The notes beneath the pieces are model-generated. The model was not told where the DNA came from. It saw nothing but the letters and a program-made list of their open reading frames with translations, and did not search any database. A stretch of 64,000 nucleotides of DNA from Chromobotia macracanthus (taxonomy: Eukaryota > Chordata > Actinopteri > Cypriniformes > Botiidae), in assembly GCA_036877525.1 (NCBI GenBank), contig JAZGTH010000125.1:620001-684000 (forward strand), read 5' to 3'. Of the stretch, positions 11,430-23,400 are shown in pieces. Position 1 is the stretch's first letter, and the number at the start of each line of letters is the position of its first letter. A program made the translations under genes and the position numbers.

Positions 11430-14400
11430 ACCCCAAATCAGAAAAAGTTGGGACAGTATGGAAAACACAAATAAAAAAAGAAAGTTGTGATTTCTAAATT
11501 TACTTTGACTTGTATTTCATTGCAGACAACACAACAGCACATTATGTAATGTGTTCCTCATGATTTTTGTTTTTTCTTAAAAAAAACAAAACAAAATTTC
11601 CTATTTTGGTTCTTGCAACACATTTAAAAAAAGTTGGAACAGAAGCAATTTAGGGCTAGTAATCAGGTAAATTGGTTAAATAATGATGTGATTTGAAACA
11701 GGTGATGTCAACAGGTGATTGTAATTATGATTTGGTACAAAAGCAGCATCCAAGAAAGGTCTAGTCCTTTAGGAGCAAAGATGGGCCGAAGATCGCCAGT
11801 TTGCCAACAAATATGTGAGAAAATTATTGAAATGTTTAAAAACAATGTTCCTCAAAAAAGATAGGAAGACATTTCCTTATTTCACCTTCAACAGTGCATA
11901 ACATAATTAAAAGATTCAAGGAATGTGGAGGAATTTTAGTGCGTAAAGGACAAGGGCGCAAGCCTAAGCTGAACAACTGTGCTCTCCGATCCCTCAGGCG
12001 GCACTGCATCAAGAATCGTCATTCATCTATAAGCAATATCACCACATGGGCTCAGGACTACTTTGGCAAACCTTTGTCAAGTACCACAATGCGTAGTTAC
12101 ATCCACAAATGCCAGTTAAAACTGTACCGTGCCAAAAGGAAGCCCTATGTTAACAGTGTCCAGAAGCGTTGTCGACTTCTCTGGGCTCGGAGGCATCTGG
12201 GATGGACCATCACACAGTGGAAACGTGTACTGTGGTCAGATAAATCAGTATTTCAGGTATTTTTTGGGAGAAATGGACGCCGTGTGCTCCGGACCAAAGA
12301 AGAAAAGGATCATCCAGACTGTTACCAGCAACAAGTCCAAAAGCCAAGGTCTGTCATGATATGGGGTTGTGTCAGTGCCCTTGGTAAAGGTAACTTGCAC
12401 TTCTGTGATGGCACCATTAATGCTGAAAAGTACATAGAGATTTTGGAGCACAATATGCTGCCTTCAAGAAGACATCTTTTCCAGGGACGTCCATGCATAT
12501 TTCAACAAGATAATGCAAAACCAGATTCTGCACACATTACAAAGTCCTGGCTGCGGAGGAAGAGGATACCGGTACTTGACTGGCCTGCCTGCAGTCCCGA
12601 CCTGTCTCCAATAGAGAATGTGTGGTGCATTTGAAGCGCAAAATGCGACAACGAAGACCCCGTACTGTTGCCCACGTTAAGACTTGTTTGCAGCAAGAAT
12701 GGGACAAAATTACACCTGAAACACTTCTTCACTTGGTGTCTTCAGTCCCTAAACGTCTTTTAAGTGTTGTGAAAAGGAATGGCAACATTACAAAGTGGTA
12801 AATGCTTTACTGTTCCAACTTTTTTTGAAATGTGTTGCAAGAACCAAAATAAGAATTTTGTTTTTTTGAAGAAAAAACAATAAAAATCATGAGGAACATT
12901 ACATAGTGTGCTGTTGTATTGTCTGCAATGAAATACAAGTCAAAGCCTTGTAAGTACAAAGCCAAAGTACTTTCTTTTTTTATTTGTGTTTTTCATACTG
13001 TCCCAACTTTTTCTGATTTGGGGTTGTATATTCATGCAGTCATTTCGCAGTAAAGCACGATACTGCATTCCCTGTGTTCCTTCTTACTCCTTGCCAGCAC
13101 CGCCAGTTCATCTGTCTTGTTTGCAAGGGACCTCACATTCCCTATTCTCACCAATGGAAGATAAAGTTAAAACCTCTGTCTTTTCATCTTCTGTAATGCA
13201 CTGGATCCACAGTCCCTTCACTTCAGCTCATCCAGAATTGATGGTCTCTCCCCAGTGTGCAAATTCACGTATGTAAATAATACACTCGTGGCCCCTGTCA
13301 GGTACGCCCGGTGCAACTAGTAAACCAAGCAAAACAAAGAGTGAAATTAAGTTTCTAATATATATTACATTAGAAGGTTGAGCCAGAGAACTGGAAGGAG
13401 CCAGTGGAGACAATGGAACCATGGAGCTGGGCAGGACCAGCAGAGGTGAGGGAACCAAAGAGCTGATAGGACCAGCAGGGTGAGGGAACCAAAGAGCTGG
13501 GCGGGACCAGCAGCGGTGAGGGAACTAAGGAGATAAGGGAACCAACAGGGAATTCAGGGGTAAAGGGGTGGGCAAAATACAGGGAGTTACCAGGTCATCC
13601 AGCAGACTCCAAACCATAGGTAGCTGGGGAATGATTCCAGCAGACACTTGCTCAGAAAACAACCTGGTGATCGGCTACAGTCTTGGGACAGATAATGCGA
13701 CTGGCTGTGGCTACAGCATGGACGTTGTGTGTGACTCTGGTTACTCACATTTGCAGCTCTTGCCAGGCACTGACTTACGCTCTGGTTCGGTGGCAGGTTC
13801 AGGTGTCAGTTGTATCGTTCTCCTCTGCCTTGCAGATAGTGAAGGAGGAACCACGGTTAAGGAGAAGTCACTCCAGGCAGGCACGCCTTGCAGCGCTCAT
13901 TAAGGCATTATAAAAGACACAGAGAGAGCAGTCCAAATTCAAAAACTTGCAGGTGTGGTCATAGACAGAAGGCTCCCCCTGATTGCGATAGAGGAGGTGG
14001 TATATCCATATATATCCAATTTGAAGGCCAGTCCTTCTGTAATGGTGTTTGTAGGAGAAATCCAAGGAAATAGGGAGATAATCTCAAAATACACTTTTAA
14101 AAAACAAAAACTCAGGAACTCACGAGACAAAGAGAACACAATGACACAAATATGGATTGACAAAGGAACAGAATTTAACCAGGTGTATAAATACACACAA
14201 AAAACTGAAAACAGGTGAAAACAATAAATAACTAGGACAATGGACAAGGAGCTAATAAAGAACTAATTAACAAAATAGTGACTTAATTACCAAGGGAAGG
14301 GAACAAAGGAAACCAAAAGCACAGGAAACGACACAAAAAACAGATGCAATCACGACAACCTTTCAGTACATTTCTGGGTGTAATGTAGCTTGATATTTTG

Positions 14401-17400
14401 GTGACTTTTTGGTAATTATAGTCATTAAATTAGTTAGCATGTTACTGTGATGCCATGATACTCATAACATGTGAAGACTGTTAATCCATCCAGTGCCTCT
14501 TATCATTTTAACAAATAGTTATTAATAACATGAACGTAATTACTAGTAGATCTAGTGCAGTAGAAACAGGAAGTTATGTTAAAGATTTACCTTGATCATA
14601 CTGTACATACTCAGATGCTCTGGTGGCTTTGGTGGTGTATCGTTTCAGGACATTATCGTCCATCAGTGCAGATCCTCTAAAGAGACTGAAACAACCCGGA
14701 CTGCACAAAACTGAGCCAAAAACGTGCTCTGCTGTCTTCTGAAGCCAGTGACCCACTGCATACTCAAACTTCTGATACCATACCATTGGTCCTGAAACCA
14801 GAACCAATACTTTTGATGAAGAAATGTAGTGATCATAATTCTGTTTTGTAATGAAAATGATCCTCATGTCAATCATAAAGCACAAAGAATGTAGTGCAGA
14901 TGAGAAGTTCATAATGAATGATAATCAGCATTATTATCACATCATAAAAGGAGGATGTTGTCATTAGTTATCAGATAGATCTTTAATCCTCTGCTATCTG
15001 CATTGCTGAGGTGCAAGAGGGATTTGTGTAAATGGACTTTGTATAGTCCATTACATTTTTTATAGTCCATTTTAACAGCATACATATAATAAAATGTATC
15101 AGTAAACAATAAGGGTTTTATAGAGGTTTCCTCTATAATATAGCCTTAATATAGCTTTCTGCAATAACTAGTACAGTTATTTAATACTAGTATACGTGAC
15201 ATCCAATTGACCTAAACTAGCCCCTGGATGTTTTGCAGTTATTTTATTATACTTTCTGGGTAGTAACCAAAGCACTGGTGTTTTTACCCATTCCAGTTGG
15301 GTGGATCCGTCCACAAGCTGCCCCCACGTTGTCATACATTCTCAGTCGGTCAACAAGCAGTATCAGAGCAGAGGGGTGGAAGTCTGTGTCACCGTCCAGG
15401 GCCATGACGTATGTGTTGTCATCAGAGATATGTTTCCTTTTGCTGTCGTTATCATGAACTGGGAGTAGATAACTCTCCCCATCTAAAGATATCAGACTGG
15501 CACGACATGGATTGTTTTGTCTCTTGAAGAACACACGAAAACAAAGGTTTGCAGTGGTTCAGTGGTAAACTGGATTTTTTATTTTGTGTAAAAAACAATG
15601 CTCTCATGGTACTTGATGCTCTGATAGTTTCTAGGACGGTGCTAGGAAAGGGCGTAGCTATGCAGTTGCTAGTTCTAGGTGATTTTTGCTTTTACTGGCC
15701 CCGGTCAAATGGCTCACAGTGCACTGGTGTTTAATAATTACGGGATTTGTTAACCTGCATATGGGCAATAGCAATAAATTCCTGCCTTAGCAAACACCAT
15801 CAAGAAATAAATAATTGACCACAGATTAAAAAAATACAGAGAAACGTACTGTTATTTTCTGAGGGTTTTTGACATTATATCCTTTCCAACCAAGCAGGTA
15901 ATACAGGTACATGATCTGAAAATACACATATATTCAGTTCTTGCGTTTGCTCGGTATTATTCCTTATACTGTAGAAGGAGTAAGCAGCTGAAAGTCACCT
16001 GTGACCATCTCTTTTTGTTTCGAATTAGCTGTTTGTCTTTCAGGTGAATGTAAAGCATGTTTCCCTCTGGCATTACAAACACAAGACGACCACCATATGG
16101 AGTTTCAATGATAGAAACCTCATCTGGCTCCTTATTTGTAAACACCCTGTAGACAAACCCAGAGAAATTACATTTACAGTATGTGTGAAATGTCAATGAC
16201 ATCATCTCTGTTCATTTTGATCTGTCACATTAAATATGTTGATAAGGAGCAGGTAACCTCTGTCCCACCTGTACACCTCCATCACAACATGTATGAGGTC
16301 ACAAACATATGTGTTGACAAACTTCTTTTCTGTGTCCTTGTCTTTCATAAAAGCGTCATCAACATAAATATGGCATTCAAAGTCAAAACAATCCTTGTGT
16401 TCTTCTTTTGGATCACCTCTGTATCTGTCCAATCTGAAACCAATAAATACAATACTAAAACAACTGAACTGTGCTGCCCTTATAATACTGAGTCATCACT
16501 GTACACTTTAAATACCTGAACATTGAGGTCAAGATTTTCAGCATCTCGTCGTATGTTTCATGCCACATTGTTGCACAGAGGTATATGACACAGTTTTCCA
16601 CTTCATCAGTACTGTACCACAGCAAAAACAAAAAATAGTTGTTTATATTAATGAATGTCAATGCATTTTATAGTTTATGCAGTCATATTGTATTTTGTTG
16701 TTGCACCTCTCTTTGTTTCTGGAACGGACGACTTTCATCTTTGTGTTTAGCAGCAGAGAGAGGTCGATGAAGGCAGATTCATACAAACGACGCACAAAGA
16801 GCTGAGACGTGCGTTCAATTCTTTGTACCTTTATTTTCCACACATAATATGTGCATGTGACGAGCCCAAGCCACATGCACACACCCTCCAACGCCAGCAT
16901 GGAGAATGGCCAGATGGCATATGGACTGTTGAGTGAGGTTTTACAAATACTGTTGGATATTTCCAGCATTACCACAGGTGTAGTATTTTGGTCCTTAATA
17001 TCTGCAAGCTGGGAGCAAAATGGTGCAAAGGGATTGTCAATGGGTGTGTAATTTTGGCTGGGACTAAATACATTAGCAACTTGAGATAAATGGGATAGTT
17101 TTTCAGCTTGTGTCAGAAAAAGTGTTATTCCTAGAATAAGTGTGGCCGGACCAGAAAAAGAAACAGGCAGAGCAAATCCAAACCTCACTGCATGGATTTT
17201 GCAGGCCACAACTCCAAACCAATGGCATGCAGCAGAGCAGAACGCTTGCAGGAAAAACACTACAAGGCCTATCTTTATTGCATCTTTGGCTTTGGTGTAT
17301 GCCGCCCAGTCGATTGCAGGCTTAGAGATCAGGCCATAATAGAGGAAGTACACCCCCATGGTGATGGTGATTCTGATGAGGCTGGTAACCAGATAAACAG

Positions 17401-20400
17401 TATCCTTAAAACCATCTAATTCACTGAGCATCTCCTGAATGTTGTTGCTGGCTTGTAAAGGGTTCTCCCACCAGTTCAGAGAAATGAGCAGAGAAGCAAA
17501 AATAGCAATACCAATATATACATATTCATCTGCATCTTGTTCTGGGACATAAGAGGAAACTCTCACATAGTAGTCGACCCCCAGTAGAATGTAACCACTA
17601 AGCACCAGGATGAGTGAACATATAGGGTAGATGATCATCCAGTTCTCCCGCTGCAGACGAAAGACAATCTGGAGCATGGCTGAAAGGATGCAGGTGCCTC
17701 CAGGGATGCAGAGGTTTGTGAGGATATCAAGTTGAGGCATTACAATGAGCACCAGGACTGCCGTCCCAATGGCCACAAGACTTTCAATCACACACATCTG
17801 CAGGAACATTTATAACACTCTTAAATCCTTTCCAAATACATATATCAGGGATGTCCAATCCAAGAGCCAGTGTACTGCAGAGCTGAACTCCAGCCCTAAA
17901 CAAACACACCTGAACCAGCTAATTAAGGTCCTACAGGGCAGATCTAGGCAGAAACATCTAGGCAGATGTGATTGACACAAGTTGGAGCTAAACGCTGCAG
18001 GACAGTGGCCCTCCAGGACCAAGTCTGGACACCCCTGATGTACATTGACATTAGCAGTCTATTTGTCACTTACTGTAGATAAATGATTATCTGGTATATC
18101 AAATAAAATTCACATAGAACAGCCAGTTTTACATATTACTTGTTGATCATTTTTAATTCTTTAGTTGATCTACACTGGTCTGGATGGTTGATACAGAGGG
18201 TTGATCTGCTGGACTATTCCATTTGACTACCCGCCAACCTGATCAGAGCTGGTGAAGCTGATGGGGGTCTTCAGCAAAATACCATTTCACATTTTTGTCT
18301 TTTTCTACGGCATTATTAATTCTGTGTCTGTATTATATCCACTCACAATTCCCATTGTCCTTGGGTTGGGAGGGACATAGCTCTTGAAGGCACATTTCCA
18401 GAGAGACTTCAGGAACACCAGGAGGTTTGGTGTCACCAGGACACACATCAACAGCAGCGTGTAGAACTGACGATCCACTGCGCTTCTCAAAGACTTGGGA
18501 CTGGACAGTGTGGTCAGAACCAGCAGAGAACCCTAATGTTCAGACAAATAGTCTTATTATGACTGGATAGCACTTACACAAAATTATCATATATGGATGA
18601 TTTTAAGCTAAGCCTTGAATGTCTGTATAGCTGTTTGAGTCTCATGCAATAGTGAAAAACTTGCAATGGCCTTTAATAATCTGCAATAATCTGATAGTGT
18701 CTTTGAGTTTGCACTAAAACTACCTATTTCAGGTAATTATGTGTATATGTAGGATTGTAGCTAATGGGGTGAAAGGTATGAATTACATACTGTAATACTG
18801 TGATAGTCTGTGATATGGCACATTTGATCTCAACCTATAAATATAACTAGTTTCATATGCTGCACTTGTCACATTGACAGTCCACGTGCTGTTAACAGTT
18901 GCTTTTTTCTGCCTTTGTGTTATGTTAAAATAGTATCACTTAAAACTTTTAATCTAATTACATGATGTGCCAGTTAAACATAATTTATCACATAAATATT
19001 TGCAAAGAAACCTCCTCATATAAAGAATAATTTATAGACATTTCATTATTGTTGCAATGGCATTATTGTCCACTGCAAACACTGTGGTAGTGTTTTAAAG
19101 TATAATAACACAGCAAGACACTTCAGCTCAAAAACAGATTCTGGCAGTAATGTCAACCAAAACAGAAAGCGTTACTTTTGGCCTCTTGTATTCACATGTT
19201 AAGGCTGGAGGTATGCATGAATAAAAAATTGTTGGGACCACTAACTTTTAAACTTGATTATTTTACAATAATTCCAATCAACTGCCAATGATTTCAGTGA
19301 AGATTGCTAATTCCATTGCTAATTGCTATATGTGTTATGATTGAAGCTCCCGTACCACCTCCTCCGAACCACCAGAGGGAGCCCTCTCTTGAGTACTAAT
19401 CAGTTCTGGACTACAATTCCCATGAGGCTGCATTCCTGGGACTGATTACTTTCACCTGTTCCCCATTTACCACCCTATATAAACCAACCCCGGACATTAG
19501 ACCTCTGCAAAGTCTTGATTTGCCTTGGTGAGCTTTACTAAGGATCTTTACTAAGTGGTTTTCCCTGTTATTCTGTTCTCCTGTGTTTGATTCGATTGTT
19601 TATTGTTTTTTGACTGATTGCCTGCCCTGACTCTTGTGTGTTCTCTGGACTCTGATTGTATGCTGCCTGCCTCGACCATTGCCTGTTCCACGACTCTGTT
19701 TTGCCTAGCCCTTGTTATCCCTGTCTACTGGTGCCTGTCTGTTTACCCTTCTTAATAAATGCTGCACATGGATCCTAATGTCTCTGTCCCATCGTTACAG
19801 AAGTCTTCGCCCAACTACGATCCAGCAGCGATGTCACAGATCTCCACGGAACTATCTGCCCAGGCATCACAACTAGCGATGCACCATAAGCAACTGTCAC
19901 GACTGACGGTTCTCACCGAAGAAATGGCGGCAACCGCTCCGCCATTACTGACTTGCCACGAGGCGTCCACTGCTACTTCTCTCGTCAATCCATGATTGGC
20001 ATTTCCTGAAAAGTTCGAAGGAAACCCCACCAGGTGCAAAGGTTTCCACCTGCAATACTCTGTTTGTTAATCAACAACTCGCTTCCCACAGAATCAAGTT
20101 GATTGACCTTTGTCTGCTCATTACTCATGGGAAAAGCACTCGATTGGGCTTCTGGGGTATGAAAAGAGGACAACTCAATCTTCCCTACTTACAATTCAAG
20201 GTTCCTGCAACTGATGAGGTTCCTGCAACAATTCCGTGAGGTCTTCGAACATTTCGCAGAGGGAAGAATGCCCAGAGAACAATTACTGTCATTAACTCAA
20301 GGTAAAGACACGACTTGAATTTTTGCACTCTCGCAGCTCAGACTGAGTGGGTGGAGGATACCTTGAAATTATTATTTCGAAGGGGTCTAAATCCGGATTT

Positions 20401-23400
20401 GCAATCCAAACTAGCATGCCGAGATGAAGGACCTGGGTGAATTTGTTGAACTTGCCATACAGATTGATAACCTCATCTGCTGTCGTCGGACCTCTCGCTC
20501 CCAGTTTTTCCACATTCCCCTGACAGCGAGCATCGCTGAACCCATGCAAATGGGTTACACCCGTCTCACACCAGAAGAACGAAATCGCAGAGTTCAACAG
20601 CATCTATGCCTTTACTGTGGTCAAGCTGGTCATATGAAGTCTGCATGTGCCGCAAAATCTGCCAACCCCTCAGCTTTGGTGAGTGATAGTACTAAATCCC
20701 TTCCTCACAAGTCAAACATTAAACTATCAGTTGAAATTATCGCTAACGATAACGGTAATCAATTCGGGGGCAGCTGGGAACTTCATTTCCCACGAATTCA
20801 CTCAACAACATAAATTAACACCCTGTAATTCATCCCTAGCAATGGAGGCGCTAGACGGTCAACCCCTCTGTGACGGCCGCATCTCTGTAACTCGCCAGCT
20901 CAGAGAATCAATCGCTTCAGAGATCAAAATTACTGCCGAATCACATATCCCAATTGAGTATGAGGATCTAAGGGAAGCTTTCAGTAAAAAAATGGCCTCT
21001 CGGCTCCCTCCTCATCGTGCTGTGGATTGTGCCATCGAGCTCATGCTATGAAGGATTATATCAAGGAAAAATTGGCAAAGGGGTTCAGTAGACCATCAAG
21101 TTCTCCCGCCGCAGCTGGTTTCTTTTTTGTTAAGAATTAGGACGAAGGTCTACATCCTTGCATTGATTACCGCGGTTTGGATGACATAACAGTTAAGTTC
21201 CAATACCCCCTTCCTTTGGTTTCAACAGCTCTAGAACAACTTCGTCAAGCAAAATACTACACCAAATTAGATCTTCGTAATGCCTACAATCTCATTCAGA
21301 TCAGAGAAGGGGACGAATGGAAAACAGCCTTCTCCAAATCAAGCGGCCACTATGAATATTTGGTAATGCCTTTTGGTTTAGCTAATAGTCCTTCAGTTTT
21401 CCAGTCTTTCACGAATTATATTTTACGAGACATGTTAGATAAATGGGTCATCGTCTACATAGATGATATTCTAATTTACTCCAGTTCTCTTCAAGAACAC
21501 ATCTTCCATGTCTGCTCTGTGTTAAAACGACTTATTCAGTTTCAGCTCTATGCAAAGGAGGAGAAATGCGAGTTCCATCGAACCAGTACTTTATTTCTCG
21601 GATGCGTGATCAGCTGAGAAGGAGTGGCAATGGACAAGAAGAAGGTAGAAGCAGTAACAGAATGGCCACTACCACACACCGTAAAAGAATTACAACGCTT
21701 CTTAGGATTCGCCAACTTCTACCAAAGGTAGAATGAATTAACATGGTTTCAGCTGTCGCAGCTCCCCTGACATCGCTAACTAAACAATGATCTACCAGGC
21801 TTGTTTGGACCTCTGAAGCAACGCAAGCCTTCACTGATCTCAAGAATCGTTTCACCTCAGCACCCATCCTCAAACATCCTGATCCTGATCATCTCTTCAT
21901 CGTGGAGGTAGATGCCTCTAACACAGGGGTGGGAGCTGTTCTCTTTCAACCCCATGGCACTGCACCCAAGATGCTCCTTTGTGCATACTTCTCTCTGAAA
22001 TTGTCCTCTGCTGAACGTAATTATGATGTGGGTAATCGAGAGCTATTAACCATGATGTTGGCGCTGGAGGAGTGGCGTCATTGGCTGAAAGGAGCTTCTC
22101 ATCCTTTCACTGTACTTACAGACCACAAGAATTTGGAGTATTTGCGCTCAGCAAAAAGACTTAACCCCAGGCAGGCCAGATGAGCTCTCTTTTGTTTACT
22201 CGCTTCCAGTTCACTGTCACCTATCGCCCAGGTTCTACGAACACCAAAGCAGACGCTCTTTCTCGTTAGTCTGAAGAATTTCAGGAACCAAGTACCCAGG
22301 AAATTATAATCCCCGAGAGTCTCCTGGTAGCCTCAGTTAAATGGAACATAGTTACTGAGATCGAACACATCAATAATCAAGAACCTCCACCTCTAGAAAG
22401 CCACTAAAATATTAGTGTTTGTTCCATCACCTCTACGTCAACGCTTACTCATCCAGGTACACAAAACACCCAGCTCACCCTGACCATCCGGGTATCACCG
22501 CAACCATTTGGATGCACATCAATCGTTGTGGATTTCATTACCGATCTGCCCGACTCTCAACGTAATACCACAATCATTACAATAATTGATTGTTTCTCCA
22601 AAGCCTGTCGACTCATTCCTTCTCCCAAACTTCCTGCTGTCCTAGAAACTGCATAACTGTTATGCAATAATGTTTTCAGATTTTATGGCTTACCAGATGC
22701 CATGACCCCATTCAAGTGCATTCTGGGTTTCCAACCACCATTGTTCTCCTGGTCCGGCGAACCAACAAGTTTACCTTCGGTGATGGATTGGCTACAAAGA
22801 AGCGAGGAGGTATGGAAACAGGCTCATACTCATTTGCTCCACACTGTAAGAAGCCAGACTAATCAGGCCAACCAACATCTTTACCTGTTTTGCCTAGCCC
22901 TTGTTATCCCTGTCTACTGGTGTTTTGACCCTGCCTGTTTGTTTACCCTTCTTAATAAAAGCTGCATGTGGATCCTAATGTCTTCGTCCCATCACTACAG
23001 TATGAAATAGGAGCTGCTGCTGCAGTGAATCTGACCAGATCCACTACAGAAAACACAGATAACAGTGAGAATAGCGTGTCAGCACCAAGCTGAAGACAAC
23101 AACATAAATAGTGTATTCCATATTTTATTTGGAGATATTTAAAGTACCATAGGCAAGTTTGATCATGATCGTAAATTTGTGCAAAGTCAAAAGTAATCTA
23201 TAACTTCAGTGGGCTCCTGTACCCGAAGGAGATACCTGCCTGAATCAATAAAATGATGAATTGAATGGCAGCAAAATAACTTCAGTACGTACGAATAATT
23301 GTGTTAATTGTGTTGCATTGAATGAATGCATTAACACCCCCAGTTTAAAGTTACATTTGGTTATGTTTTATATTCCTTTGAATGAGTAATTGTGTTTCTG

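Larger units (their letters stand above)
10150..13145 (-). mobile_element. Rex1/Babar-like LINE, split by a Tc1 insertion
   Basis: On the minus strand, an endonuclease N-terminal piece (13141-13030, 'GNVRSLANKTDELAVLARS') is followed, after the Tc1 copy, by an RT-upstream piece (11245-11057, 'DIWRGMREITGCK', 'ELNQFFNGF'). Next comes 'AGPDG' context near 10890-10860. The 3' end is 'gatggataggtactttattgg' at about 10162-10182, the usual Rex-type tail seen in reverse. It is heavily deleted. It lies in chs1 intron 10, in the same orientation as the gene. Confidence 0.65.
9721..15522 (-). other. chs1: chs1 exons 9-11: catalytic core
   Basis: Exon 9 (15522-15288) contains LDGDTDF, which holds the acidic residues expected to bind UDP-sugar and metal, and CGRIHPTG. 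Exon 10 (14791-14591) contains GPMVWYQKFEYAVGHW and CSPGCFSLFRG. Exon 11 (10005-9721) contains EDRWLCTL (candidate catalytic base), then QRRRW (acceptor/product binding) and the next membrane spans. All signature residues of an active enzyme are present. Intron 10, between exons 10 and 11, is 4.6 kb and holds nested LINE and Tc1 insertions. Confidence 0.93.

Noticed and set aside
17140..17419. Three overlapping plus-strand ORFs
   Set aside because: They lie opposite chs1 exon 4, which has a clear membrane-protein reading and correct splice sites.
17843..18038. 8-bp target-site duplication around the hAT-like MITE
   Set aside because: The flanking octamers (acatatat and atgtacat) do not match, so I do not claim a duplication.
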